Part shown: positions 8,552 through 16,415 of the stretch, in pieces
Layout: every line of letters begins with the position of its first letter
How positions within the stretch are numbered: position 1 is the stretch's first letter
Assembly (NCBI RefSeq): GCF_900114605.1
Contig: NZ_FOTP01000006.1
Coordinates: 62,001-126,000 of the forward strand
Direction of reading: 5' to 3'
Origin: Bradyrhizobium sp. NFR13
Lineage (GTDB): Bacteria > Pseudomonadota > Alphaproteobacteria > Rhizobiales > Xanthobacteraceae
Length of the DNA: 64,000 bases
The notes under the pieces: generated by a model
What the model was told of the DNA's origin: nothing
Seen by the model: the letters and a program-made list of their open reading frames with translations, nothing else
Database searches by the model: none
Made by a program: the position numbers and the translations under genes

Positions 8552-9086
8552 TCAGGCGCCTCTGGCCAACGCTGCGGACTGCGCCAGCGAAATCTGCGCG
8601 ACCAGCGGATCAGCGTGGCGATGCGCCAGCCGCCAATCGGTGCCATCGTGGCGATAGACCAGGGTGACCTTCAGCGGCCAATCCTGCGCCGGCAAGCCGC
8701 CGATCTCCCATGCCCGTGCTCGATGACGGCGAGGACCACCATGTCGGTCGTCCCATAAGCTTGGACCAGTTGCTGTTTCAGGGTTCCGTTCCTGAAGAGC
8801 CGGCTGATCGCCTCCCAGCTAGCCTCCGTGATATCCACTCCGCGCGACGGCTTGCCGCCGAACGGCGACATCAGGGTGAAATCGTCTGTAAGCGTGATCA
8901 GGGCACGGTAGCTACCGATATCACCGCGCATGAGTGCGGCGTTCGCCTCTTTCGGATCGTCCGACTAGGTCGGTGATCGCTTGGTCGACGGACGAGTTTT
9001 TTTCCGGACCGGGCTGAGCTACGCGTCGCGAGGGATGCAAACCCGGCTCCGCCCGCGGCGAGAAGTGCGCGTCGTGTGGTTGGCAT
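8552..9086 (-). pseudogene. Tat-signal NTF2-like (SnoaL/DUF4440-type) protein with three frameshifts
   Basis: The gene starts at ATG 9086 after a GAGGAG SD with a Tat-like signal (TRRALLAAGGAGFASLA). It changes frame in an A7 run near 9001, again near 8950, and a third time near 8712. Joined together, the frames read NAALMRGDIGSYRALITLTD, MSPFGGKPSRGVDIT, QAYGTTDMVVLAVIEHG, then WPLKVTLVYRHDGTDWRLAH and a stop at 8552. That is a complete NTF2-like ketosteroid-isomerase fold, as in SnoaL/DUF4440 proteins. Three shifts in 530 bases indicate decay, though local sequencing errors cannot be excluded. Confidence 0.65.
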
Positions 9087-9640
9087 AGTGTGCTCCTCAC
9101 AATCCTTTTCCAGAATTCAAGGCCTTTGCGGCCGCGCTTCGATAAGTGGATCGCAGTTTCTCCCTACTGAATCCAGTGATATGATTCAGCGACATGTTCG
9201 CGCGAACGCGGCGTAGTGGACGCGCGCGATGCCAAAGATCGCCTCGATATTTCTGCCGACCTAGCCGATAGATCGCACGATACACGCGACGGCCGCTGCT
9301 GCGCCTGACGGCACCAAGCCGCTCGTTTTCGGATGACGCCTTTCCGCCGCACGGGCGCGGCGAAATCATGGTCGATCGCCCGACGCGCGGGATCCCCCGG
9401 AAAAGATACGGACCGCGACATTTACATTCCGGATCTTCCCATCGACAGCATAAAGGTGAAGATTCGGATCTTAGATAGTGGAAAGGTACCGAAACTCAGG
9501 GTCGTTCAAGGCGGCATAAACGCAAACCTACGAGACTGAAGCTGGTCTAATAGCCCGCGTTTTGCGCCTCAAAGCGCGCCTACCACTAACCGACACACCT
9601 ATAGATTGTGATTTTGGCAGGGGTGGCGGCGCCGAAAACG

Positions 9641-9698
9641 TGACACTCTTATGTGTCCTTTGACACTCTTATGAGTCCCACGACACATTTGAGTGAGG
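9641..9698. repeat. 20-bp tandem repeat, three copies (third degenerate)
   Basis: Positions 9641-9660 read TGACACTCTTATGTGTCCTT and 9661-9680 read TGACACTCTTATGAGTCCCA, an exact 20-base period. Positions 9681-9698 continue with a weaker copy beginning CGACACATTTGAGTG. Multiple short repeats of this kind are found at the ends of IS21-family elements, where the transposase binds. No IstA or IstB gene is intact nearby, so the IS21 link is only a suggestion. Confidence 0.6.
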
Positions 9699-9910
9699 AT
9701 GGTGCCGAAAAACGTTGGACGTCCGAATAGAGATAATCGAGCCAGCTGCCGTGCAGGTAGTTCGGCGGAAACATCCGCCCATAAGTGCTGCACCAAAGTT
9801 AATTGGCGCCTCCGTCCGGCGTCCAGATGCCCATCGAGGGATCATTATTAGACCCTCGAAAAATTGTTGCAGTAGCAAACACGCCAGCGAAATTGAGACT
9901 AATCATCTAG

Positions 9911-9970
9911 TTTTATGTGGCGCGAAGTCCACCTTGGACGGCACCAGTCCAGACTTATGTGGCGTCCAAC
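9911..9970. repeat. Pair of TTATGTGGCG direct repeats near the tRNA 3' end
   Basis: The decamer TTATGTGGCG occurs at 9913-9922 and 9955-9964, 42 bases apart, each followed within a few bases by GTCCA. It shares the core TTATGTG with the tandem repeats at 9641-9698. The two repeat sets could be opposite ends of one degraded IS21-like element, or binding sites of an integration system beside the tRNA gene. Neither reading is proved. Confidence 0.45.
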
Positions 9971-9976
9971 AGAAGC

Positions 9977-10053
9977 TGGCGATCCCGGCATGACTCGAAC
10001 ATGCGACCTACGGTTTAGGAAACCGTCGCTCTATCCGGCTGAGCTACGGGACC
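9977..10053 (-). tRNA. tRNA-Arg (anticodon CCU)
   Basis: The minus strand reads GGTCCCGTAGCTCAGCCGG and on to CGGGATCGCCA, 77 bases with encoded CCA. The acceptor stem pairs with one G-U, the D arm has AGCTCAG, and the anticodon stem ACGGT/ACCGT encloses the loop TTCCTAA, giving anticodon CCT. The T arm has GTTCGAGTC. Its 3' end faces the accessory region at lower coordinates, which is the side where integrative elements usually enter. tRNA-Arg(CCU) is a familiar target for genomic islands. Confidence 0.95.
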
Positions 10054-10247
10054 GCGATCCCGGTTAGGAACACCGGGCATGGACAGTTCCATACCAGAGC
10101 CGCTCGACCATCGCTACCCGTTGGCAGTTCAAATAGGGCGGGCCGGAACCGGCGTCACATGCCCTTAAAAGATCGGGACATCTATCGCGGAACGTCTCAG
10201 ACCGCCCATCGTTGGCTGGTTGTCACAATAACGATGGAGAATCCCGC

Positions 10248-10628
10248 ATGACAAAGATGAAACTTCTTGCTGCTGCTGCCGTGGTCTCTGGCTTGATGGC
10301 TACGCCGGCGATCGCAAAGGATCCGATGAATCGCCGGGCACAGGCCACGCAGGAATATCGAGCCAGCACGGTCGATGGCGGCTATCGTGATTCGGGCTTC
10401 TGGCCGGGTGACGTCGCGGCAGGCGTGGTTGGCGGTGCAGTCGGTGTAGCGGGTGCGGCTGTGGGTACCGCCGGGGCCATCGCAACTGCGTCATTCCGGA
10501 ACAGCCACAATTCCTATGATGGCTATAATGGCGTTCCGCGCGATTCTTACGCACAGCGGATGGGCTTCGTTTGTCAGCCGGGAACCTGGTTCCGCGGCGA
10601 GGATGGCCGACTACACATCTGCCAGTAA
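10248..10628 (+). CDS. Small exported protein, Gly/Ala-rich
   Basis: A 126-residue protein starting at ATG 10248 with GGAGA eight bases upstream. Residues 1-23 (MTKMKLLAAAAVVSGLMATP, cleavage after AIA) form a signal peptide. The mature part has a short hydrophobic Gly/Ala/Val stretch at about 55-85 (GDVAAGVVGGAVGVAGAAVG), which may insert in a membrane, and ends with CQPGTWFRGEDGRLHICQ containing two cysteines that could form a disulfide. Related small proteins are common in Bradyrhizobium genomes without known function. A clear terminator follows. Confidence 0.65.
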   Translation: MTKMKLLAAAAVVSGLMATPAIAKDPMNRRAQATQEYRASTVDGGYRDSGFWPGDVAAGVVGGAVGVAGAAVGTAGAIATASFRNSHNSYDGYNGVPRDSYAQRMGFVCQPGTWFRGEDGRLHICQ

Positions 10629-10645
10629 TACAACTGACATCTGAG

Positions 10646-10676
10646 AAAAAGGTCGGCCCAAAGGACCGCCCTTTTT
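10646..10676 (+). terminator. Rho-independent terminator after the small exported protein gene
   Basis: A hairpin with arms AAAAAGG-T-CGG and CCG-C-CCTTTTT around the loop CCCAAAGGA, ending in a T run, lies 18 bases after the stop codon. It should end the transcript of the upstream gene. Confidence 0.8.
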
Positions 10677-11022
10677 CGTGTCTGTTATCGGATAGAGTCC
10701 CAGGCGCGAGAAACGACGGCACCGCTCCATCGGACGTGAGCCCATCGCTTCGCGACCACGTGTGGTCCCGTGTAGGTGATTGCGCGCCGAGTAGCAGCGC
10801 GATCCGAAAACTACTGTCAAGAATGACTCAAAACTCTGAAGTCATCAATTTCAGTGATATGAGAGCAGCAACAGATCTCTGCCTGAAAACACTTCCACAT
10901 CAGCGTTGTATTGCGAAATAACGCCGGTCTGCTGACCACATGACCGCACTGATGCAGTCATGCTGCACTTGCTCCAAAAGCGGGGAGAAGTAACACATCC
11001 GAGGTTGAAAAATGGCCCACAA
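10677..11022. other. Intergenic stretch, nothing recognised
   Basis: About 350 bases between the terminator and the next exported protein. Short frames here have no SD, no family likeness and uneven composition. The last part is relatively AT-rich (around 10840-10960) and may hold the promoter of the downstream gene. No RNA gene or repeat was recognised. Confidence 0.4.
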
Positions 11023-11685
11023 ATGGCGAGAATTGGGTTTGTTATCCATGTCGGAACCCACGTGGCTCATTTGTCCGCATACAAGTCACTCATATTTGCG
11101 CTACTGACGACCGCATCACTCTCCGGTCTCGCGTTGATGTCTTCGCCTGCTCGTGCGCAATGGTGGACTGCCGCGCCTGCGGATTATGAAGATTGCGCCG
11201 AGCGCATCGAAAAATCGACGGCTTCGAAAGACGCCAAGGCTGTGGCGCTGTCGGATTGCGAAAGCAAGTTCGCGGGACGGCGCAAGCGCGGTGGCGGCTA
11301 TACGTATCACGACTTCATGCAGAACCGCAGCTTTGATATCGCTGGCCCGAACCCAACCACGGCTGAACAGAAGGCGATCGACGAGCAGTACAAGATCTAT
11401 CTGGACAATCAGCGTCGCAGCGTCATCGTCGCGGCCTTCGCTGAAAAGCAGCGCGAGGCGCAAACCCAGGCTGCGCTCGAAACGGACTTTCGGCAGACTA
11501 CGGAAACCCCAAGCGACGTGAAACCTGTTGTGCTACCCAGGCCTCGGCCCAAAGTGCGCGCCAAGGAGCCAGATTGCACGACCGAGCCGCTTGCCTGCGG
11601 GTGGTCCAAATTGTCATCGGGGCTGAAAGACATCAAGGACGCCCTATTCGGCACGCCCGCGCCGGCCAAGACCAAGCGCACCTGA
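11023..11685 (+). CDS. Exported hypothetical protein
   Basis: From ATG 11023 the protein is 220 residues, with a hydrophobic segment (SLIFALLTTASLSGLALMSS) ending in the signal-peptidase site PARAQ. A GTG at 11062 would give a shorter signal peptide and is equally possible; neither start has a good SD. The mature protein begins QWWTAAPADYEDCAERIE with paired cysteines, has a central hydrophilic helical part (about 110-150), a proline/arginine-rich stretch (PVVLPRPRPKVRAK) and a C-terminal pair DCTTEPLACGW. I do not recognise a family. It is convergent with the CAP-domain gene. Confidence 0.6.
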   Translation: MARIGFVIHVGTHVAHLSAYKSLIFALLTTASLSGLALMSSPARAQWWTAAPADYEDCAERIEKSTASKDAKAVALSDCESKFAGRRKRGGGYTYHDFMQNRSFDIAGPNPTTAEQKAIDEQYKIYLDNQRRSVIVAAFAEKQREAQTQAALETDFRQTTETPSDVKPVVLPRPRPKVRAKEPDCTTEPLACGWSKLSSGLKDIKDALFGTPAPAKTKRT

Positions 11686-11706
11686 GGCGTAACGCCCCAT
11701 CAAGTA

Positions 11707-12144
11707 TCAATCCGTGATCACCATCGCCCAGAACATCCGGTAGGGCGACTTGGGATTGGCGACGTAAGCGACGCCGACCTTGCGCGCGCCGGACATGAGC
11801 AGGTTCTCGCGATGACCTAGGCTCTCTTCCCATTGCTTCAACGTTTCGGGAAATGTCAGGAAGCCCGCCGCGATGTTCTCTGCTGCTTTGGATTTGCGGA
11901 GCTTCCCCACACGCGCGGAGAAAATACCGCCGACCTCATGGCTGACCTTGCCGCTGGATGACATCGCCTGCGCCTGAGCAAGCGCGACCGCATTTAGTTT
12001 ACTGTCCAGCGTGACAGAGGAGAGCTTGTGCGCCCGGCGGAAGGCACTGATCTGGCTCGCATAATCAGCCGCTCTGGCCTCGCCCATGGTTGCCGCGGCC
12101 AACACGCCACACAGCACAAATAATCTTATGTGGCCATAATTCAT
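11707..12144 (-). CDS. CAP-domain (SCP/PR-1-like) exported protein
   Basis: A 145-residue protein, chosen from ATG 12144; a TTG at 12171 would overlap the previous stop. Residues 1 to about 26 are a signal peptide (GHIRLFVLCGVLAAATMGEA, then RAAD). The rest matches the CAP fold: FRRAHKLSSVTLDSKLNAVA, the CAP histidine in GKVSHEV, AENIAAGF, then WEESLGHRENLLMSGARKVG and a closing strand YRMFWAMVITD. Bacterial CAP proteins are periplasmic or secreted and their activity is mostly unknown. It lies directly downstream of a small exported protein gene on the same strand. Confidence 0.8.
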   Translation of the reverse strand: MNYGHIRLFVLCGVLAAATMGEARAADYASQISAFRRAHKLSSVTLDSKLNAVALAQAQAMSSSGKVSHEVGGIFSARVGKLRKSKAAENIAAGFLTFPETLKQWEESLGHRENLLMSGARKVGVAYVANPKSPYRMFWAMVITD

Positions 12145-12167
12145 GAAAATCGCTTCACGGGTCAGCT

Positions 12168-12410
12168 TCAATGACTATAGCGACGACGTTGCGCAGGAGG
12201 TCGCGGCAACGGCTTGCGGACATGGGCAGGCGCCTGCACTTCAGCCGCACGCCGTCGTTCGGCAAGCCGGGCATCATAACCCGGCGAGGGAGTGACCGTC
12301 GGAGGAACCGCAAATGCGGGTGTGATGGCACCCATGCTTAGTATCGCCGCAACCACAGCGATAGCGGCGAAGGATTTCCGCTTCAAGACCTTCAAAAATA
12401 AGGTTCGCAT
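12168..12410 (-). CDS. Small exported proline/arginine-rich protein
   Basis: An 80-residue protein from ATG 12410, which has GGAG six bases upstream; a GTG at 12422 is less likely. The N-terminus MRTLFLKVLKRKSFAAIAVV and the site TPAFA are a classic signal peptide. The mature 46 residues are hydrophilic and rich in Pro and Arg, ending PLPRPPAQRRRYSH. No family is recognised. It precedes the CAP gene by 23 bases and probably shares its transcript. Confidence 0.6.
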   Translation of the reverse strand: MRTLFLKVLKRKSFAAIAVVAAILSMGAITPAFAVPPTVTPSPGYDARLAERRRAAEVQAPAHVRKPLPRPPAQRRRYSH

Positions 12411-12424
12411 CGATCGCTCCACCC

Positions 12425-12462
12425 AAGAAAACGGCCCGAAGCGCTAACGCACTTCAGGCCGG
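12425..12462 (-). terminator. Terminator after the basic HTH protein gene
   Basis: On the minus strand an imperfect stem GGCCTGAAGTG/CGCTTCGGGCC with a CGTTAG-type loop is followed by GTTTTCTT. It lies between the stop at 12482 and the start of the next minus-strand gene, so it should end the basic protein's transcript. Confidence 0.6.
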
Positions 12463-12481
12463 CTTCGTTCAGTACGGAAGC

Positions 12482-12748
12482 TTACTTCTTGGCCTTCTTG
12501 GCCTTCTTGGCCTTTGCAGTCTTGGTCACCTTGGTAGCCTTCGTGGCAACCTTTTTCGCCTTACGGCGACGATGACCGAGCGGAATGCCAAGCTTGATGG
12601 CTTTCTGACGCAGCGAACCACCGGTACGCTTCATCTCCTTGGAAATCTTCTCAAGCGGAGTCTGAGCCTTCGAATGCGCCTTCAGGATCTTTACGTCTTC
12701 CTTGGTGTACTCGCGACGGACGAGTTTCTTTTTCGCTTTCTTGGCCAT
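12482..12748 (-). CDS. Small basic DNA-binding-like protein with Lys/Ala tail
   Basis: An 88-residue protein with GGAG five bases before the ATG. The middle, YTKEDVKILKAHSKAQTPLE through GGSLRQKAIKLGIPLGHRR, is predicted to fold as short helices resembling a SANT/Myb-like or homeodomain-type unit. The C-terminus is a run of Lys, Ala and Thr (repeated KAK units), as in histone H1-like bacterial proteins. I infer a small nucleoid-associated or DNA-binding protein. Nearly identical small genes recur in Bradyrhizobium relatives, without a known function. Confidence 0.65.
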   Translation of the reverse strand: MAKKAKKKLVRREYTKEDVKILKAHSKAQTPLEKISKEMKRTGGSLRQKAIKLGIPLGHRRRKAKKVATKATKVTKTAKAKKAKKAKK

Positions 12749-13237
12749 TGTAGCTCCGATTGTTAGTTGAGTAATTCGACCGGCACACGCTTTGCCGATG
12801 ATATGAAAGGATCAAACGTTCAGCCCAGCGCGCGAGGCGCGAACCATCGTCAAATCACGCGGCCTTCTATACTAAAGATGTCGCGAATGACATAGCCCCT
12901 GATGTCACATCATGATGTTCAGTATTGAACCAGCCGCCCCCTGCGAGCCTTCTTCACGATGTGAACTGCTACTTGCCCGCGTAATGATGGACTAAAAGAC
13001 TCTTTACATCTCATTTACTGAGAATTCACCGACGCGTATCGGCAATTGATATTTAACGGAGAATCATCGGTTTGACGTGAATGCAACGGATAATGGTACC
13101 ATCGCATTGACCGGCAGACGCGATTTGAACATTCGGATAGTTGAGTCCGCCGATAGTAGCCGAAATGATTAGTAACATTCTCGTAATGATAGCGCCGAAT
13201 CCGGTCCAACACTCCCTTCGGCTCAATCAATTTCACG
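12749..13237. other. AT-richer intergenic region without a convincing gene
   Basis: Nearly 490 bases lie between the basic protein gene and the reductase gene. Composition is clearly lower in GC than in the flanks. A 73-codon minus frame ending at 13015 begins just after the reductase stop, but its residue mix (many Tyr, His, Cys, Arg) is not protein-like. The first part should hold the promoter of the basic protein gene. A small RNA cannot be excluded; none was recognised. Confidence 0.4.
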
Positions 13238-14239
13238 CTAACTGCGAATCTGATCTGGCGTGAGTGCGGGCGATCCCCTGCCTGACGTCTCCGCGTGCTT
13301 GATCAGTGTCATCACGCGGAGCGAAAGCGGAGCTGTGATCTGATATTTCGCCGCCAGCTCAACGACGACACCCTGCAAATAATCAATCTCGGTGCGGCGA
13401 TCGCGCTGCAGATCTTCCCACATAGACGAGCGCGCATTTGCATCGATCTTCATGGTCCGCCCGAGCAGCATACTGAACAGGCCGTCAGGCAGCCGCAGCA
13501 AATGCGGTGTCAGCCAAGCGGGAATCGGTGTCGCCGAGATGGGCTTGATACCAGCCGCCTTCAGAACGGCCAGACCTTCCGCCATTTGATCGGCGAATAG
13601 CGAGCGCCATGCGCGCTGCGCAAGCTGCGACCGCAGCGGTATATCCGACAGCGCATTGAGCGCATTGTTCAAATTGACCAGCAGCTTGCCCCACTGGACA
13701 CCGACGATGTCATCGCCCGCAAGGACGGCAAGATACGGCACGGATAGCACCGAAGCGGTATCGGCCTCATCGCGTTCGACGACGATGTTTCCGGATGTCG
13801 CGCGGTGAACATGGCCATCGCCCTTTGCGATGACATTAAATGGCACCATTCCGCCGAGGATACGGCGCCCGGGCAGAGTTGCGCGCAGGACTTCGACATT
13901 GCCGACGCCGTTCTGCAGGCTGACGACGGTCGCGTCTTTCGCAGCGTGATCCGCGATCAGCCTTGCCATCTCCGCGGTATCGCCGCTCTTGACCGTGACC
14001 AGAATGATCTTCGCCTCACTCATGATGGCGGGGTCATCCGACAGCCGCAGCTGACCGGGGGCAAGACATTGATCAAAGCCCTCGAAGCTCGTCAGCCTCA
14101 GACAGTGCGCCTCGATACTGTCCACGATGCGCCGCCGCCCCAGTATGGCGACGTCGCGGCCGGCCGCCGCCAGGGCGCCACCCACGAAACAGCCGATACT
14201 GCCGGCACCGGCGATACAAATGGGTCGCGTTTTAATCAC
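13238..14239 (-). CDS. 2-dehydropantoate 2-reductase family protein (PanE/ApbA-like)
   Basis: A 333-residue protein with GTG start at 14239 and a GGGAG SD. The N-terminal Rossmann motif is GAGSIGCFVGG (residues 11-21). Other family marks are ILVTVKSGDT, SLQNGVGNVEVL, GGMVPFNV and the helical C-terminal domain with GVQWGKLLVNLNNALNAL, where the lysine is the usual catalytic residue, and IDYLQGVVVELA. The known reaction of the family is NADPH reduction of ketopantoate in pantothenate synthesis. Genomes of this group carry several paralogues, some acting on other 2-keto acids, so panE itself is not certain. Confidence 0.8.
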   Translation of the reverse strand: MIKTRPICIAGAGSIGCFVGGALAAAGRDVAILGRRRIVDSIEAHCLRLTSFEGFDQCLAPGQLRLSDDPAIMSEAKIILVTVKSGDTAEMARLIADHAAKDATVVSLQNGVGNVEVLRATLPGRRILGGMVPFNVIAKGDGHVHRATSGNIVVERDEADTASVLSVPYLAVLAGDDIVGVQWGKLLVNLNNALNALSDIPLRSQLAQRAWRSLFADQMAEGLAVLKAAGIKPISATPIPAWLTPHLLRLPDGLFSMLLGRTMKIDANARSSMWEDLQRDRRTEIDYLQGVVVELAAKYQITAPLSLRVMTLIKHAETSGRGSPALTPDQIRS

Positions 14240-14372
14240 GTCATCTCCCGTTCATCCGGCATCCGTTACTAGCAAAATGCCGCAGCGCTGCCTATCGGCG
14301 GAACCGACGCGCCTTGTAGGCGTCATACCGCGCAGCTATGCTTTCGCCGGGCTGGCAGAACAGGAGATGATC

Positions 14373-14999
14373 ATGGGTTTGCTCGACATTCTGAATGGCA
14401 TGGCCAACGGGCCGCGTGGCCCCAGCGATCCCGACGACAAGAGCGGCGGCATGTCGCCGATGACGATGGCGATCCTCGCGCTGCTCGCCTACAAAGGCTA
14501 CAAGCACTTCACTGGTAGCCAACCGGCGGCACAGGGGCACTCGCAAGAGATCCCGCCGCCAAATACGACGCAGGCCAGCGCGCAAGATAGCGGCCTTGGT
14601 GGTATGCTTGGCGGTCTCCTCGGCGGAAATTCTGGCACTGCAGCAGGCGGCGGCCTCGGCGACCTTCTGAAGGGCCCGCTCGGCGGTCTGTTGGCGGGCG
14701 GTGCCGCAGGCAGCGTGCTCAGCGGCGGCCTCGGCGACCTGCTCAAGCAGTTCCAGCAGAACGGCCACGGCGACGCCGCGGATTCCTGGGTCAGTTCCGG
14801 CCCGAACAAGCAGATTTCGCCTAACGATCTCGGCGCAGCACTTGGCGCGGATCAGATCGCGCAACTGACATCGCGCACCGGCATGTCCCGCGAGCAGCTT
14901 CTCGCGGAGCTGAGCAACGAACTGCCCGATGCCGTTAATCAGTTCACACCGCATGGCCGGCTACCCACGGAAGACGAAGTTAAGTCCAGCTGGGTTTAA
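14373..14999 (+). CDS. YidB-family (DUF937-like) protein
   Basis: Start at ATG 14373 with AGGAG six bases upstream; 208 residues. The N-terminus MGLLDILNGMANGPRGPSDP and the following MTMAILALLAYKGYKHF are typical of YidB proteins. A Gly/Leu-rich middle (about 75-130, repeated GGLLGG/GGLGDLL) is followed by the conserved C-terminal part SWVSSGPNKQISPNDLGAAL, TSRTGMSREQLLAELSNELP and ending GRLPTEDEV. Its function is not established. The next gene on the strand, 27 bases on, encodes a stress-response membrane protein and may be co-transcribed. Confidence 0.85.
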   Translation: MGLLDILNGMANGPRGPSDPDDKSGGMSPMTMAILALLAYKGYKHFTGSQPAAQGHSQEIPPPNTTQASAQDSGLGGMLGGLLGGNSGTAAGGGLGDLLKGPLGGLLAGGAAGSVLSGGLGDLLKQFQQNGHGDAADSWVSSGPNKQISPNDLGAALGADQIAQLTSRTGMSREQLLAELSNELPDAVNQFTPHGRLPTEDEVKSSWV

Positions 15000-15026
15000 C
15001 GCGCACTTGAAAGAGGGGATATTGCT

Positions 15027-15296
15027 ATGATCTGGATTCTCGTTGTGGGCTTTGTTGCTGGCATTGTCGCCCGCCTTCTGTCGCCAGGACCTAACAATCC
15101 CAGCGGCTTCATTCTGACCACGATCTTGGGTATTGCCGGCGCATTCCTGGCGACATTCATCGGCCAGCAGATCGGCCATTACGGCCCGAACCAGGGTGCC
15201 GGCTTCATCGCCGCCACGATCGGCGCCCTGGTGGTGCTGTTCATCTGGAACAGGCTGGTCGCCCGCAACGTGATTTCGGATCCGGGCAATCGCTGA
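15027..15296 (+). CDS. GlsB/YeaQ/YmgE family membrane protein
   Basis: An 89-residue, three-helix inner-membrane protein. The first segment MIWILVVGFVAGIVARLL has the family's G..AG..AR. The second (GFILTTILGIAGAFLATFIG) and third (GFIAATIGALVVLFIWN) complete the transglycosylase-associated-protein fold (pfam04226). Such proteins are linked to general stress in many bacteria, with no enzymatic role shown. SD AGAGGGG lies upstream. It ends just before a strong terminator. Confidence 0.9.
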   Translation: MIWILVVGFVAGIVARLLSPGPNNPSGFILTTILGIAGAFLATFIGQQIGHYGPNQGAGFIAATIGALVVLFIWNRLVARNVISDPGNR

Positions 15297-15316
15297 TCTG
15301 CGAGCAATCGAGAATG

Positions 15317-15349
15317 AAAAAAGCCTCGGGCATCACCCGAGGCTTTTTT
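15317..15349. terminator. Bidirectional terminator
   Basis: A near-perfect hairpin, AAAAAAGCCTCGGG / CCCGAGGCTTTTTT with loop CATCA, lies between the convergent GlsB-like and SDR genes. The A and T tracts on both sides let it work in both directions. Confidence 0.9.
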
Positions 15350-15371
15350 GCTGTTTGACGTAGGCTTCCGA

Positions 15372-16157
15372 TCAGGCCAGCAGATGCATGCCGGCATCCA
15401 TCCGCACCAATTCGCCCGTCATATTGCTCGACGGCGACGTGGCGAGGAAGCAGATCAGGGCGGCGACGTCCTCCGCGGTCGAGGCCACCTTCAGCGGAAC
15501 TCGCGCGATCACGGCATCGCGAACTTTGGCAGCACCGTCCGCACCGCGTCCCTTGGTGAACCATGGCGTATCGATATAGCCAGGGCAGACCGTATTGACA
15601 CGGATCAACGGAGCCAGTGCACGGCCAAGCGACAGCGTTATCGAATTCAGCGCGCCCTTGCTGGCGGCATAGGCGACCGACGAACCGCCGCCCGTGATAC
15701 CGGCCATCGACGAGACATTGACGACCGCCGAAGCACGACCCGACGCCTTGGCGCCGGCTTCGAGCAAGGCGCGCGCCGCACGCACCATCTGATAGGGCCC
15801 GATCGTGTTGACCGCGTAGATGCGCTGGAAATCTTCCGCAGACAGGCCATCGAGATCGTGATGCGGCACATGCTTGGTCATCCCGGCATTGTTGATCAGC
15901 GCATCGAGCCGCCCCCAGTGCTGGGCGGCGGCGATGATATTCTTGCAATCGTCGTCCTTCGACACGTCGCCCTGAACCACAATGACCTCGGTTGCACCCG
16001 CATCACGGCACAGTTCGGCAGTGGCTTCGGCTTCCTTCTGACTCGACGAATAGTTGATGACAATACGGGCGCCGTCCCTGGCGAGAATGGTCGCAGTCGC
16101 AGCACCAAGCCCCGATGCCGCCCCTGTAATCACGACGCACAAACCGTCACTTGCCAT
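15372..16157 (-). CDS. Short-chain dehydrogenase/reductase (FabG-like)
   Basis: A 261-residue NAD(P)-dependent oxidoreductase, started at ATG 16157 behind AGAGG. Motifs are intact: cofactor site TGAASGLGAA, GDVSKDDD, NNAGMT, catalytic Ser in NVSSMAG and YAASK, with PGYIDTPWF after them. The C-terminus MTGELVRMDAGMHLL is of the FabG-like classical family. Substrate is unknown. It lies opposite the acyl-CoA dehydrogenase genes and may belong to the same catabolic cluster, oxidising a hydroxyacyl intermediate, but this is inference. A longer version from 16235 has no SD. Confidence 0.85.
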   Translation of the reverse strand: MASDGLCVVITGAASGLGAATATILARDGARIVINYSSSQKEAEATAELCRDAGATEVIVVQGDVSKDDDCKNIIAAAQHWGRLDALINNAGMTKHVPHHDLDGLSAEDFQRIYAVNTIGPYQMVRAARALLEAGAKASGRASAVVNVSSMAGITGGGSSVAYAASKGALNSITLSLGRALAPLIRVNTVCPGYIDTPWFTKGRGADGAAKVRDAVIARVPLKVASTAEDVAALICFLATSPSSNMTGELVRMDAGMHLLA

Positions 16158-16415
16158 CTGCATTTCCTCTGCTTTGTTTCTGACGCCGATGCGATCTACC
16201 ATAGTGCGATTGCGCTGGTATACAACGCGGCGCAAGTTCGCTTTGCGGAATTAAATTGCGCTGCACCAACACATCATGCCGCCACCGCAGGCCCCTCTGC
16301 GGCCAGCCCGCTTGTCTTCCCTTCGCCTTTTCCGCATCATCAATGCAAGAAAAGTGGCAGCGCCCATGCCCGGCATTCCCTGCCGAATGAGATGCGCTAG
16401 CACACGGGGAACGCC

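Larger units (their letters stand above)
9087..9976. other. Gene-poor stretch between pseudogenes and tRNA-Arg
   Basis: No complete gene is convincing here. Minus-strand frames at about 9180-9420 have coding-like composition (for example AIFGIARVHYAAFARTC) but no frame is sustained and I cannot name a family. A second broken coding-like segment lies at about 9660-9850 on the minus strand (FPPNYLHGSWLDYLYSD). Two sets of short direct repeats occur at 9641-9698 and 9911-9970 and are listed separately. I read the stretch as degraded mobile DNA between the island and the tRNA gene. Confidence 0.5.

Noticed and set aside
9333-9539. 68-codon plus-strand frame near the repeats
   Set aside because: No SD, no recognisable domain, and it spans a region of clear sequence decay.
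9641-9698. CRISPR-like array
   Set aside because: The 20-base units are directly tandem with no spacers, and no cas gene is near.
13015-13236. 73-codon minus-strand frame just after the ketopantoate reductase gene
   Set aside because: Its residue mix (Tyr, His, Cys, Arg rich) is not protein-like, the region is AT-richer and no family is recognisable.
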